Positions 23,714 through 35,645 are shown, numbered from the stretch's first letter. The stretch: 64,000 bases of DNA from Asterias amurensis (GCF_032118995.1 NC_092648.1:449001-513000); one strand, 5' to 3'. Numbers and translations: made by a program. The notes: generated from the letters alone by a model not told the origin.

Positions 23714-24546
23714 GGTAACTAACAAAACAGTGTCTTTCAAAGATAACTGAAAATAATGAATGTTAATTTCTCAACCTACAAAATAATAGCACTGGGCATG
23801 CTTGTTGTTGTAGTCTATGAAATCTGCAGGCATGTAACTTAACAGAGGCACTGAAGGCCATTGCCTCCATGCCCACTGGTCAGTGCCTTGGTGCCTTTAA
23901 AAAGCTACAGTAGAAATTTACAATTTTCTCATAGGGTGCCCTTTACTGAGAAGAAAATGCCTTGGTGCCCTTGCCCTTTCAAAAACAAAGCATTGTATAC
24001 AGGCCTGAATTTGGAAACAATGTTATGACTTTGTATCCAGTAGAAGTTGGTCATCATTATCCGCTTGCAAGGTAAAAGCCAACTATCTGTGCTAGCTGAA
24101 TATAGGTGAGAGTTTATCACATCAAGATTGAACAAGCAACTTAAAAAAAACCACATTCCTTAGTACAAAATTCATCTCAGAGCGATCTAAGAAACTAAGC
24201 GGTTGGAATTTTGATTTTTTGATATTGACAAACTATATTAACATACTGAAGAACAAAGCAATGTGTCAAATGGAGCAGATAAATATTTTAGATCATTGCT
24301 TATGTGCGGTCACTACCATAACGTACAGCGTGGTAAAATAGGGTGCTGCGGGTGATGAGGTCATATATTGGCAGACATTAATTACCATACTCCCAAGATA
24401 TTGGTGAAAAATAGAACTGTCCATTGCAAAGGTACAACAATGTGTGAAACCAACAATATAGTTTGAAACATTCAGTTATATGCCATCAGTGCTCAATAAA
24501 ATTTATTAAAAACTTACATTTTATATTCTGGTTACTGTTATCTGCT

Positions 24547-24558
24547 GGGGGGGGGGGG
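24547..24558. repeat. G12 tract
   Basis: Run of 12 G, with no other feature in 24180-24900. Confidence 0.9.
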
Positions 24559-24859
24559 CACTGCATATTGGTTATGTAGCATTAATCGTCTTTATAAATT
24601 AAATGCTAGATTGACCTAAATATTTGGAGTTATTTGGGGAATTTACGTGATTAATTATAAATTTATGACTTATAATGGCGATTGGTACTATCATGGAATC
24701 AATAGACATTTTGATTTGAGAGAGGCCGCTGTTACAAAAAGTGTCCTTCATAATACGAGACTTCCTTACAGCCACCCCAAATATAGGCTCTAAATTTTAT
24801 CAAACAGAGAAAGTCTTCAAATAAGTTAACTCTAAGTGTCCATCTCTAGGGGTCTTCAT

Positions 24860-25340
24860 TATCAGTGATCTCAGGTAGGCAAATTAGACACCAACGGGTC
24901 TGGTGTCTTCACAACCAGTGACTTTAACTCTGGCCGCTCAGATGCGATCATCAACTCCAGGAAGTGTCTCGACTCTACCAACTAGCCAATCAGCTCTAGG
25001 CTGCTGAGGGTCGGCAATCATGACAACATCGCCACAGGTGAGGTTAGGCAGTCCTTTTGCCGTTTGAGATGAAGTTAGATGCTTGGTGATGGTGTCAGTG
25101 TAGCTCATTCTCCTCCTGCCGCGATTTGGATGTCGGCCAGGAGGATTCCAGAAGACCAGATGCGATATAGGTTGATCCGCTGTTCGCAAACAGTGGCCAG
25201 CAAACTGGAGCCGTTTCTGAATTATGGTTTGGAAAGTGGTGGTAGATTGCCATAAACCTCCCTGTTTGTAGTATGGTATCGCCAGTGGATGTTGAGAACT
25301 CTACGCAGCAGTTGAGTGTAGCAACTGTTGACGCAATGAT
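24860..25340 (-). mobile_element. Chimeric retroelement remnant: LINE tail joined to BEL/Pao-type domain
   Basis: Going 5' to 3' on the minus strand: LRRVLNIHWRYHTTN and a frame-shifted RLQFAGHCLRTADQP then LVFWNPPGRHPNRGRRR, the tail typical of non-LTR reverse transcriptases. Next, in the same frame, LTCGDVVMIADPQQPRADW and LVGRVETLPG, a pattern like the domain at the end of BEL/Pao integrases (gDvVli.d...pr..W.lGrV...pG.dg). Stops occur beyond. Assignment of the second part is by pattern memory only. Confidence 0.55.
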
Positions 25341-25802
25341 TCATTTTTTGTGTTGTTGGTTTTCAGGGCTTCTTTATTGCTGATGACTTTCACAAAGCCT
25401 GTGAAGACTAGGATTTGTTGTGAATTTCAACTTGATCTGGCGGCTTTTGTTCCACTTAAGGTTTTGAGACAGCTTCCTAGTATGAATTTGTTTTCATTTT
25501 TGCTGCGAAGTAGAGGAGTGATGTACCGGTGGCGCTGAACTCCGTCAATCTATATTCTGCTGGTTTTCTTATAATGGGTTGATCTAGCTGGCACCTACAA
25601 TGCACCCTTGCATGCCTGCTTCTCGAAGACTTTGTAGCCGCGTCCTTCGCAATTCAGCTCTTAGCTGCGAGTAAGGATGATTAGCCCCCAAAATTATTAT
25701 TGTTATTATCCTGCTTCCAGCGAGTCACTTGCTTTTCAGAGTAGGGTTGCCAGAGTCATTGTTAACATTGTTATTCCTCTTCTCAAAGTTTTGTTGTCAT
25801 CT

Positions 25803-25930
25803 TCAAACATTATTACAACGGAGTATGCAGTGGTTTAATAAGCAGATGAGCGGTTGTTCAAATATGAAACAATTGTTTACAGTTCCCTCAACACAGAGTT
25901 GTTTACTTCGTATAAAGCACTGGAAGTTGA

Positions 25931-25966
<36 letters not shown>

Positions 25967-26300
25967 TCTCTTGATCCATCAGGGGGGATGTAGAGCCGCC
26001 CAACCAATGCGCTCTACTGCCGAGTGCCACAGTTGTCCAGCCTGGGGACTTGAAGTCTGCTTCCAGTTGGCCGACCCAGGTGCTGCGAGGACGACCTCTT
26101 GGCCTCTTCCAGGCTGGGCAGGGGCGGGATCCTCCCCCCGCTTCAACACTCAGCCTGAGGGCCACATGGGCAGGTGTCTGACATGGCCAAAGAGGGAATG
26201 ACGTCTCCGGGAGATAGTTACAAGGATATCCTCGATGCCGGTGGTGTCCGAGATTGTTGCGTTAGTGATGAAAGTTGACCAATGATGGAATTGTTCAAGG
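25803..26300 (-). mobile_element. LINE C-terminal tail with (ATG)n 3' repeat
   Basis: The minus strand reads RRRHSLFGHV and PWKRPRGRPRSTW-like KRPRGRPRSTWVGQLEAD, the tail of I/Nimb-like non-LTR polyproteins. It runs into a (TGA)n microsatellite at 25933-25967, which fits a retrotransposed 3' end. Confidence 0.65.
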
Positions 26301-26580
26301 TAATGTTGACGTTAAACAAAACTCTAATACCCTCCAGGCTGTACGTCATGTGTAGCGCCCATACTTAGCCAATGCATATGTGTGACTACTATTTAAACGA
26401 TTTGTTTGCGAGGTATAACAATCATGCTTTTCATGCATTGAGTATGCTTTTACAAAGTTATTGTGCAGAGTTTTTACATGTCACTCTGCAAAAATGCCCC
26501 ACAAGCATTGCCAATGTGTATTATTACAGAGTTAAGTGTGTGGTACAAACGAAACTGAAACTATTGCTGAAAAAAACTTA

Positions 26581-26786
26581 GACAGCTTTAAACGCGTGGA
26601 CCCAGGACTGGCAGATGAAGTTCAATAATGAGGATCAACAGGAAAAAACTCCAAATCATCCACAGCTCTACAACTTAGGAGGCGATATCTTGCACTCTGT
26701 TGCCAGTCAAGCCTATCTTGGAATGGAAGTTCATGAACAACTCAGTTGGAAGTCACACATCACAGCTTTTAGTAAAAGTGGCCTCT
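26581..26786 (+). mobile_element. LINE C, 5' part of RT fragment (outermost element)
   Basis: The plus strand reads WTQDWQMKFNNEDQQ and YLGMEVHEQLSWKSHITAFS, the RT thumb-side region (W..W.MKFN...YLGV...L.W..HI) of Jockey/CR1-like LINEs. It stops at about 26787, where the minus-strand element A begins, and resumes at about 30105. Confidence 0.7.
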
Positions 26787-29700
26787 TATAGAGCGCTCAG
26801 GTCCATCAAGCATGATGCTCATGACGCTGTACAAGCAAGAATTTATACAAATACAAAATTCAATACAATATATCTGTACAACAATGACACGACTAACTAA
26901 GGTGGAAATGCAGGGTAATCCGTTCCATGAAAAAGAATTACATAGTGAACAGATGAGTTTTGAGGAGTTGCTTGAAAGAACTAGCAGATGAGGCTTGGAG
27001 GAGAAGAAGAGGTAGGTTGATCCGCAGAGATGGGCCTGCATGGGAAAAGCTGTGGTCACCCCAAGAGTGCCGTGATGGGTAAATTTAAACCAGCAAAGAG
27101 ATGACCGCAGGTGTAAGTAGGTTGGTGAGGAGCCATGGACTGCGTGGTGTCCAGCAACAAAACTTTAAATAGGTAACTTATCAACAGGTAACCAGGAAAG
27201 AGACTGAAAAACAGGTGTTATGTGACATGCTTTCTTGGTGAGGGTTACCAGTCTAGCTGCGGAGTTCTGAAGGTGTTGAAGACAGCTGTTGTTGGGAAAG
27301 GCCGAGAAAGAGGTTATTGCACAAATCCAGACGAGAAAAAATAAAGGCGTGTACTAGCTGTTCAGTTGCATCTCGGGTCAGGTACTTGCGGACAAAGCTT
27401 AGGTTGCGAAGTTGGAATCTTATAGACCTCGATATGTGAGAAACGTGATCATTGAAGGACACGCTGGTGTCGAAGATAACCCCAACATTGCGAGTTTTGG
27501 AAGATGGGTAGACTGAGTTGTTTCCTACAAGAGTCCTCTGTGGCAACTTTGTTCAGGATTTGCCTTGAGCCCAGGATGATTACTCTGACTTCTGATGATT
27601 GAGTTTCAGACCAGCTGCGTCCATTCATATCTGTTGATGTCCTTGATGCACATCTCCATTTGCTTTGTAGCTGATGACATTGCAGCACAGGAAACGACAC
27701 GTACAGCTCTGTATGTCATCTGGGTAACAGTGATATTTGATCATGTTGTGTGTCTTGATAATGCTGCCCTACAGGCTGGGGATACAGCAACAATAAGAGG
27801 GGACCTCCTACCGATCCTTGGGGGACACCATAGGCAAGATGACTTGCTTGAGACATGGCATCACTGATGCCCAGATACTGGAAGTGATTTGTCAGACGCA
27901 AACCAAAACAGGGCTGTCCCACAGACTCCTAGAGAACGCAGCTGGTTAAGGATTATCGCGGAGTCGACCGTATCAAATGCTGAGGACATGTCGAGTATTA
28001 TGATAGCTGTGACATTGCTCTTTGTCCCTCTGTTGCAGAACATCGTCTGTTAAATTGGTAAGAAGTGTTTCAACACTGTGGTTAGGCCGGTAGGCTGACT
28101 GATGGTTGTCAAGCAGCATTTTTATGATGTAAGACAAGAGAGAATGCAACTCGATCTAGCACTTTGGAGAAGTACGGAAGGTTAGATATAATAATAATAA
28201 TATGAACACTTATAGTGCGCCGGTATCCACCACAAGTGATGCTCATGGCGCAAGGAAGAAACACAAAATTAATGAAAAGCAGCTGTGAAAAAGTGGGTTT
28301 TGAGGGCCTCTTTGAACTTATGAATAGAGGACATGTTACGGATACTAAGAGGCAGATTATTCCAAAGTAAAGGACCAGCATGAGACAAAGCCCTGTCACC
28401 CCAACTGTTGTGGGTGTGGGGAACAACCAGTAATGACGAAGTGGATGATCTAAGACATCTGGAAGGATTGTAACGGGTAATTAATTGACAATTATACTGA
28501 GGAGCAGAACCATGTAAAGAATGAAAAACAAGCAGAAGTAATTTGTATTGAATGCGATATTGAACAGGGAGCCAGTGAAGTGCATTTAAAACCGGAGTGA
28601 TATGGGTTCTCCTGGAGGACAAAGTGACCAGCCGAGCTGCAGTGTTTTGCAGTCGTTGCAAACGAGAGATTTGATTCTGTTGTAGAAGACAGAAGAGAGA
28701 ATTACAATAATCAAACCGGGAAGAAATCAGAGCATGAACAATCTTTTCTGTGGTAGAACGAGTTAAGTATTGACGGATAAAGCCCAGATTTCTTAATTGA
28801 TACCAAACTGATTTACATATGTTAGAAACCTGGTTAGACATAGACATAGCAGAGTCAAATGTAACACCTAGATTTTTACAGACTACAGAAGGCTTAATTT
28901 TACAATTACCAATGTTGATATGAGAGACTTTGACCTTGGCCAGATGAGCTACAGAACCAAGTAAAATCATTTCAGATTTGTCATTGTTTAACTTGAGTGA
29001 ATGGGATCCCATCCATTGTATGACATCAACTAAGCATGATTCTAGTTTGTGGATGGCACTAGAAGCATTCTGTTGATTAGGAACAAAAGAAACATAGATT
29101 TGAACATCATCAGCATAGCAATGGTATCTAATGTGATGGCGATCAAAAACATCCCTGAGTTCACTCAAATATATAGAAAATAACATTGGCCCACCAACTG
29201 AACCTTGTGGGACACCACAGTTCAAGGAGATAGGATCAGATTGAGTCCCGTTTATGTACATGACTTGCTGGCGATTAGTCAGGTAGGACGATAGCTCTGT
29301 AGAGACTCCATTCCCGATTTCTTCAAAGTTGGACAAACAATTGCTTTGTTTAGGTCTTCTGGAACAACTTCTGTATCGAGACTTGTATTAATGATGAGTG
29401 ATGGCCGGAACATGGGCAGACATACACTTCTAAAGAAGAGATGTGTAGGGACAGGATCCAGTTCGCATGATTTTGCTGGTGACTTTGAAATGATGTTGTG
29501 AACTTCATCTTCTGAGGCAAGAGTAAGTGAGTCTAACACTGCATTCGTTTGACAAGTCACTGCTGGTGGTCTTGTGTCTGGTAGAAAGGTCAGGATAGCT
29601 TCTATCTTATTGACAAAAAAAGATGCTGAAGCGAGAAGCTAGGTCCTTATTGGAAACGTGTGTTGGCAGGGGTGTTTTCTGCTTTCTGTTCATAAGATCG

Positions 29701-30100
29701 CTAGCAATTCTGAAGAGTCGCTTTGAGTCACAAGAACAGTCCTTGATTCGTTGTACGTTGTACTCTTTCCTTGCTGTGCGAATCAAAGACTGGACTTGCT
29801 GGTACTGCTGACGATTAAGTTGTCTGTGTATTTCAAGTTTGGGGAAGCGCCATTTCCTCTCGAGCTGCCTGCTTATGAACTTTTCTTTAGCGATTTTTAG
29901 CGAGTAACACAGAGTGTTTGGACGCACAGTCACTGATCGCTTTTGCACAGGAGCGTGGACATTTAGAGTAGCCATCAGAGTTGAGTTGTAGTTGCTGACA
30001 GCGATGTCCGCGTTGCTCACTGCGCACTTCTCCATCAGTGATGCTTTACCCAAATCTTCAATAAAGCAGTGTGGCTGTATTGACTGGATGTTACGTGACA
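26787..30100 (-). mobile_element. LINE A, 5'-truncated, inserted in LINE C
   Basis: An L2/CR1-like element on the minus strand. From its 5' side: SIQPHCFIEDLGKASL (linker after the endonuclease), ASEDEVHNIISKSPAKSCEL, YRP, then after element B it continues ISNLPYFSKVLDRV, SSAFDTVDS (RT motif A) and YGVPQGSVGGP (motif B), with frameshifts and stops. The YADD box is lost. Its 3' end near 26788 carries a gcgc-type terminal segment. It is dead. The sequence between about 28189 and 29287 is a separate insertion. Confidence 0.75.
28189..29287 (-). mobile_element. LINE B, 5'-truncated, inserted in LINE A
   Basis: Starts within the RT domain (SYLTNRQQVMYING), then GVPQGSVGGPMLFSIYL, the intact catalytic box HCYADDVQIY, the thumb region and the conserved tail LLWNNLPLSIRNMSS with FKEALKTHFF. 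It ends in a short UTR and a tattattattattat tail. The whole remaining 340 codons are open, so it is the youngest layer. Host element A sequence YRP / ISNLPYFS resumes on either side of it. Confidence 0.82.
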
Positions 30101-30104
30101 CAAC

Positions 30105-30665
30105 GGTCTTTGCAGCTAAAGCAGGCAGAACATTAGGATTTCTTAGAAGAAACATCAGCAGTCTATGCACATCACTCGTCAAACAAGTCTACATCTTATT
30201 GGTACACTCACAGCTACTGCTCCGTCATCTGGGACCCCTACAGACAAAACTAGATTGACCAGCTGGAAAAGATCCAAAGAAGACCAGAACATTTCATAAA
30301 AGGAATCTACCAACAACTGTCAGTGCCACTTGAATGAGAGAAGACCTCCAGCTTCAACAATTGGAAGAAAGACGCAGGCAAGCACACCGACAGATAGCCA
30401 TTCCATTTTAAGACTACCATCCAAAACTAGACAATGTCTAACACGACAACTACACAACAGATTCATGAGATTCAGCCCTGGTTCCGACAGCTATAAGAAC
30501 AGCTACTTTTCAAGAACTCTGCACAACTAGGATGCCCTCCCTCATGCCACCAAGAGAACTGTTTTTACTTATTGTACTAATTGTAAATTTCAGAGCACCA
30601 TGCACATGTGTCATCCACCAACTGAGATACATCACACTTAACCCTTGTTTAGTTGCTGAAAGGCA
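30105..30665 (+). mobile_element. LINE C, 3' part of RT fragment
   Basis: The plus strand reads KAGRTLGFLRRNISS, then with frameshifts QLEKIQRR, LQLQQLEERRRQA and YKNSYFSRTLHNWDAL, the conserved RT tail. Continues the segment ended at 26786. Confidence 0.7.
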
Positions 30666-30679
30666 TTGACGAGTATCAT

Positions 30680-30735
30680 CATAGATAAATAGATAGATAG
30701 ATATTATATAGATATCTCGAGATAGATAGATCCTT
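30680..30735. repeat. (GATA)n microsatellite
   Basis: atagatagatagata runs with an inner gatatctcgagata hairpin. Confidence 0.85.
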
Positions 30736-30917
30736 TAGAAATTGTAGTGTTGTGGAGACCCAAAATATTTGAGTTACGTGGTTAGGGGGATAGTTTCTAG
30801 TAGAAGTAATCAACAAGGATCTGATTGATGAGGCGGTATCAAAGATAAAACATGCTGTATCGGACTGCCACTTTTTTTCCATTCATTATTTATGGTATAA
30901 AATAATATTTAATTCAC

Positions 30918-31292
30918 TTAAAAGGGAAGGTACATGTTTGGTAATTGTCAAAGACCAGTCTTTTCACGTGGTGTATCCCATCATAACCATAAAATAACAA
31001 GCCTGTGAAATTTGGGCTCAATTGGTCATCGAAGTTGTGAGAAAATGATTAAAGAAAAAACACCCTTGTTGAACGAATTTGTGTGCTTTCAGATAAGAAT
31101 GAAAGACTTTTAGCTCGAAGTCTTAAAATTATTATTTTAGTGAGAAATTACCTCTTTCTCAAAAACTACGTTACTTCAGTGGAAGTTGGTTCACACAATG
31201 TTTTATACTATCAACAACTCAACAATGCTCGTTACCAAGTCAGCTTTAAAGTTAATATTTTTTTTGAGTAATTACCAAACGTGTACCTTCCA
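30918..31292. mobile_element. Palindromic MITE-like element
   Basis: Shares ttggtaattgtcaaagacca, gaaaaaacacccttgttgaa and the inverted gagtaattaccaaacgtgta with the family. Confidence 0.7.
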
Positions 31293-31324
31293 AAGTATGG
31301 CAGTCTAGTACGGGAATTGGTTAA

Positions 31325-31595
31325 CTTTCCATATCCTGCCACCACTTTTTCACTCATTTTTACAAAGAGGGATATCTCATTTTAGTAAATAAAAAAACAA
31401 TTATTTCCAACGAATGAAAAAGTGAGGGCGGGATGAGTAAACTTTTCGGAAAAGTTTCTATATGATATGGCGGCACCACTTTTTCATTCGATATGAAATA
31501 AAATAGTATCTAGTTTACCTCGACGAGATATCCCTTTTTGTAAAAATGAGTGAAAAAGTGGTGGCGCCATGCGGAAAGTTATCCAACTTTTCCTT
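31325..31595. mobile_element. Foldback element with long inverted arms
   Basis: Left arm accactttttcactcatttt plus tacaaagagggatatctc; right arm is the reverse complement, gagatatccctttttgtaaa plus aatgagtgaaaaagtggtgg. A second inverted pair (gaatgaaaaagtg / cactttttcattcg) lies inside. No ORF. Confidence 0.8.
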
Positions 31596-32097
31596 TATTC
31601 TGAAATCTGCTAACAACATGGCTTACTAAATAGTAACACTAATAAAAAAATAATAGTAATTAGTAATAATACTAACTAAGTCCGAGTCAAACTCCATCCA
31701 ATCCAACACATTATTTTGTAATTTTTTTAAATATTCGGTTAATATAATTCAAAGTGGCTGTTCTTGACTTAGACTGAGAGATATTCTCTTTATTATTGGA
31801 TCCTTATTATTTAATAACACAAACAATCCCTTCAAAGTGTGTGTCCGATACAGCATTGCTGGGAACTGTCTATGGGCGTGTCTGTATTGTGTAACACCGT
31901 GTGTAACGTACGGCGGGGAAAATCGCCATTTTAAAAAGAAAATTCCAGTCCTTACCATGAAATAAACTCGTAATTTGTGGCGGTCTGTTAAGCTTTGCAA
32001 GAGTATCAGTTTAAATTTTCAAACGAAAAATACCTGAAGATATCTTTCATTCATTTAATTGAAGGAAAAACTTTGGGAAATGAAGAAATAATGATAT

Positions 32098-32330
32098 TTA
32101 CCTTGACCATTTTTCTTTGTATGCTAGCCTCGTTGGAAATCACGCACAGAAAGGCAGTGTAGTGCGCGCGCGCAGATTTAAAGGGCTCCTGGCTAACTCA
32201 CTGCTGCCGCTCGGTGGCGCTCTTTTAAAAGTTGTCAACATTTTTAGCAGACGACATTCTCGTCGCTTTTTGTTGTCTAAATCCGCTGGAGGTTTAATTT
32301 ATTCAAATTTGTGTATACGGACATCACGTA
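32098..32330 (-). promoter_or_regulatory. Possible promoter and short first coding exon
   Basis: On the minus strand ATG GTC AAG is followed at once by a donor, gtaaat (exon edge 32102). The upstream 32.15-32.33 kb is CG-rich (gtgcgcgcgcgcag). No downstream exon could be matched. Confidence 0.22.
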
Positions 32331-32419
32331 AAAGTGGTTTCATCAGACGATTATCAAAAGATGTTAACAGGCAAAAGGGTGCAAGGGGCCCAGGGCATGA
32401 CAGCACAGGCCTATAATAA

Positions 32420-32935
32420 TTTGATGAGCTAAAACTAAAATATAGCTAAGCACTAAACAATTTAGCTTACCGGAATAAGGTACGTCCAGCCACAAAAAAA
32501 GGTCACAAACAAAACGTTCTGCGCTGCTTTATAAATTTCATAGAGCTGCTTAGTCAGAACAGTTTGCTTTACAATCGCTGCTAAGCACTGTGTACACTGT
32601 ATGTGTCATTGCACATGTTTTGTTTTTAAATCATCTCTATAAAATGTGGCCCAGGTGTTGTCTAAACCCTAGAATAATCTACTTTCCAACCCTTCCCACA
32701 AAACAGAAAAGCTGGCAGCAGCAGATATTTTTACCCTGCTTAGCGCAGTTTTCCAAGCACACACAAAGTAGCTGAGCCCAACAAAATTAAGCTTACCAGA
32801 ATAAGATTATATCCAATGTACCATTTTTAACACATATAGTTAATTGTGATTGGTATCCTGCTCATTTCTGCTAAGCATGAAATCGTTAAAAATATTTGCT
32901 GCTTAGAAGCTCTAAAATTGGGACCAGAGTACGGT
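32420..32935. repeat. GCTAAG-type dispersed repeats
   Basis: Two related copies with agcttaccggaataaggt / agcttaccagaataagatta and ctgcttagtcag / tttctgctaagcatgaaatc. Non-coding. Confidence 0.55.
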
Positions 32936-33000
32936 TACCATCCAAAATACCGTGTCAAATATGTGCTGTGGTTTCTGGCAAAAGGTTGCCCTGAATCACT

Positions 33001-33249
33001 GGGTGCGTTCGATTAGCTTCCCTAGGTCAACCCCCAAGGTGTTCACTCGGGTGAGCCCCTGACAAGACCTAAATGAACAATCACCGCTCTCATAGTGACG
33101 TCATGCACCTGGGGCCAGCCCCCAAGTGACCCACTCCACAAGCAGTGCAGTGGGGGCTCACCCGGGTGAGCCCCTCGAGTGCATCAAAGCTATTCAAATG
33201 CAACGGGGGCAGTCTGGGGTCGACCCAGGGAAGCTAAACGAACGCACCC
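33001..33249. mobile_element. 249-bp MITE with about 33-bp terminal inverted repeats
   Basis: Left end GGGTGCGTTCGATTAGCTTC, continuing CCTAGGTCAACCC; the right end is its near-perfect inverse (GGGTCGACCCAGGGAAGCTA plus AACGAACGCACCC). Internal gggtgagcccc copies are also inverted. I could not define the target duplication. Confidence 0.85.
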
Positions 33250-33259
33250 TATGTTTACT

Positions 33260-33930
33260 CCTTAGGAGTATGCAGCACCATCAGCCAAACTGATGCACAT
33301 GTAGCTAATCGATGTCTTGTTACCAACAATTGACTCCTTGATGAGTTGTGTATATTATCAGGCCACTAACTTGCACACATTCAACCAAGTGACTGTGTTT
33401 TATGTCCAGGGTTTCTCCTGCATTTATACTCAAAATAGTTCAGATGAATTTTACTTCCGTAAGGAACAAGACAGCTTTATATACACAAATAATTGGCAAC
33501 ACACAAACTTGCAATTTTGAAAAAATGTGTAAATGCATTTTAATCTTCAGAGATTTTCTTTTTTTTTTTAAGAAAAATAGTCAATATAAAATAATATAAA
33601 AATAATATTATAAATCAATAACTTTGCAATAATATATAAAGTAATATCTTTTCAGCATTTATAAATGTTCTATAACACTATACACAGGGCCAGAAACATC
33701 CATTGGATCTCTGGTTGTAGACAGAATGCCAGTCTCCATTGCATTGCCATGAGAAACTAGGCTCCTACCAACTTCACTGAGCTGCTTAAAGCACACAAAT
33801 AAGCTAAGCAAGCAAAAGAAAATAATGCTGAGCAGACTATAGTTACCAGCACAAATACTAAAGTCACGTGTACAATTTGTGACTGGTATCCTGCTCATTA
33901 TTGCTAAGCAGGAATTCTTAAGCATTTCCT
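33260..33930. other. Non-coding stretch with a GCTAAG-type repeat
   Basis: Short ORFs only. 33770-33930 carries ctgagctgcttaaagcacac and ttgtgactggtatcctgctc of the dispersed repeat family. Confidence 0.5.
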
Positions 33931-33935
33931 GCTGC

Positions 33936-34256
33936 AAAGCACTGGACACTATTGGTAATTACTCAAAATAATTATTTGATCAAAAGGTTTTTTGTATCGA
34001 GCAATGTTACAAGAGCTCCCACTGAGGTAACATAGTTTTTGAGAAAGAAGTAATTTCTCACTTAAATAAAACATATGAAGTCACACAACTTGTGTAACAA
34101 GGATGTTTTTTCTTCCACTATTCTCTCTTGCAACTTCGACGACCATAATACAGTTCAAATTTTCACAGGTCTGTTATTTTATACATGTATATATCCTGTG
34201 ATACACCAAGTGATAAGAATGGTCTTTGAAAATTACCAAAGGTGTCCAGTGCCTTT
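33936..34256. mobile_element. Palindromic MITE-like element
   Basis: Left end gcactggacactattggtaa, inverted right end attaccaaaggtgtccagtg. Confidence 0.8.
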
Positions 34257-34334
34257 CAGATGCTAGGTCCAAAATTTGGCTGATTGACCCAAAGTTTATA
34301 TAAATTTTCATTTAAGGTTTTGGATACAAAAACA

Positions 34335-35645
34335 TCAGCTGCTGATAAGTGGTAGTTCAGTACAAAAAAAATATATTATCGAGCACATGATGGCTGACCT
34401 ACATGTACACTTGATGTAGGCTTTAATAAACTCTTCATGCATTTTTAATCAGAATTTTTCCAAAGGGCAAAACAAAGTCAGAAATAAGAAAAAGGTAGGA
34501 AAAATATCATGTATTTTTCCCTCTGTCCATCAGCCATGTACAGTATGTATTTTGTACATCGTCCGCGGCAAATGCCAAGGTTTTTATTGTTTAGGAACAT
34601 CATCTGTCAAAAATTGTTTGCAGAACATTTTGATTGAAAAATATATTTTTTTTGGTCAAAATTTGGGTCATGCTTATGTATAACTATAATTTTTGTTGAT
34701 GACAATTGTTATACCTTGACAGCACCTGGTTAACTTGTGATCATTAAATCTATAAAGATTTAAAATAAATAAACAAATAATAATACAAAATTCCTTATTG
34801 GTTTTATGTTCTTTACATTTGCTTTATAAAAATAGAAATAAGGAAGCATTGTAAAACCTCATCATCTTGATATCAAAAGAATTTGTTTCACTGATTGTTT
34901 CCTTCCTATCCCTGTGTTTATGTTTTTCTTAAGAAAGGTAACATTTGTGCAAACCTGGGGTTGGTTTCACATAGAGCTAAATCAGATAAGATTGATCTTA
35001 AAATTAACACACATACCATGCAATTTGAAAAGAAATGTGTCAACTTATTTGGTCTTCAGAGTTTGATTGATCTTAAAATTGATAGGTGGTAGTTTAGTAA
35101 GAACATAATATCGAGTAGAAGGGCTGACCTTCACAAATTCACAAAATGAGACTAAAGTAGGAGAAGTATCATGTCTTTTTTTCCTTTGTCTATCAGCCAT
35201 GTACAGTATTTACTTTGTGCATCACCCGTGGCAAATGCCAAAGTTTTTCTGGTTTTTTTTTTTGAGGGAAAACATCATCTGCCAATAATTGTTTACAGAA
35301 CATTTTGCTTGAAAAATATAATTTCTTTCGCCAAAATTTGGGCCATGCTTGACTGAAAATGTGCTTACAACTATGTTTTTATCATTAGCAGAGGTCTGGT
35401 TTTACACATCTCAAGATGTCCAACTTGTAATCATTGTACACAATGTCTAATGATTTAAAATAAATAACAAGTAATAAATAATTTGTTCTTTTTGATTTGA
35501 TGTTAATTACATTTGCTTTACAAAAATAGAAATAAGGAAGCAATGCAAAACCTCACCATCTTGATATCAAAAGAATTTGTTTCACTGATTGTTTCCTTCA
35601 AAGAGCTAAATCAGCTAAGATTGGTTTTAAAATTAGTTTATTAAT
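34335..35645. repeat. Tandem duplication, unit about 740 bp
   Basis: ggtagttcagta / ggtagtttagta, catcagccatgtacagta, gcaaatgccaa, cagaacattttg and gatatcaaaagaatttgttt recur in order in both halves (34341-35075 and 35080-35645). The second copy is shorter. Confidence 0.88.

Noticed and set aside
25803..26201. ORFs with poly-Asp or poly-Ile runs
   Set aside because: Both read through a (TGA/TCA)n microsatellite at the end of a LINE tail.
28269..29336. 355-aa ORF as a single RT protein starting MSNFEE
   Set aside because: The first residues come from host element A in another frame. Element B proper starts at SYLTNRQQ.
29992..30258. 88-aa plus-strand ORF as a gene
   Set aside because: Its second half is the RT tail of LINE C and its first half is antisense to LINE A.
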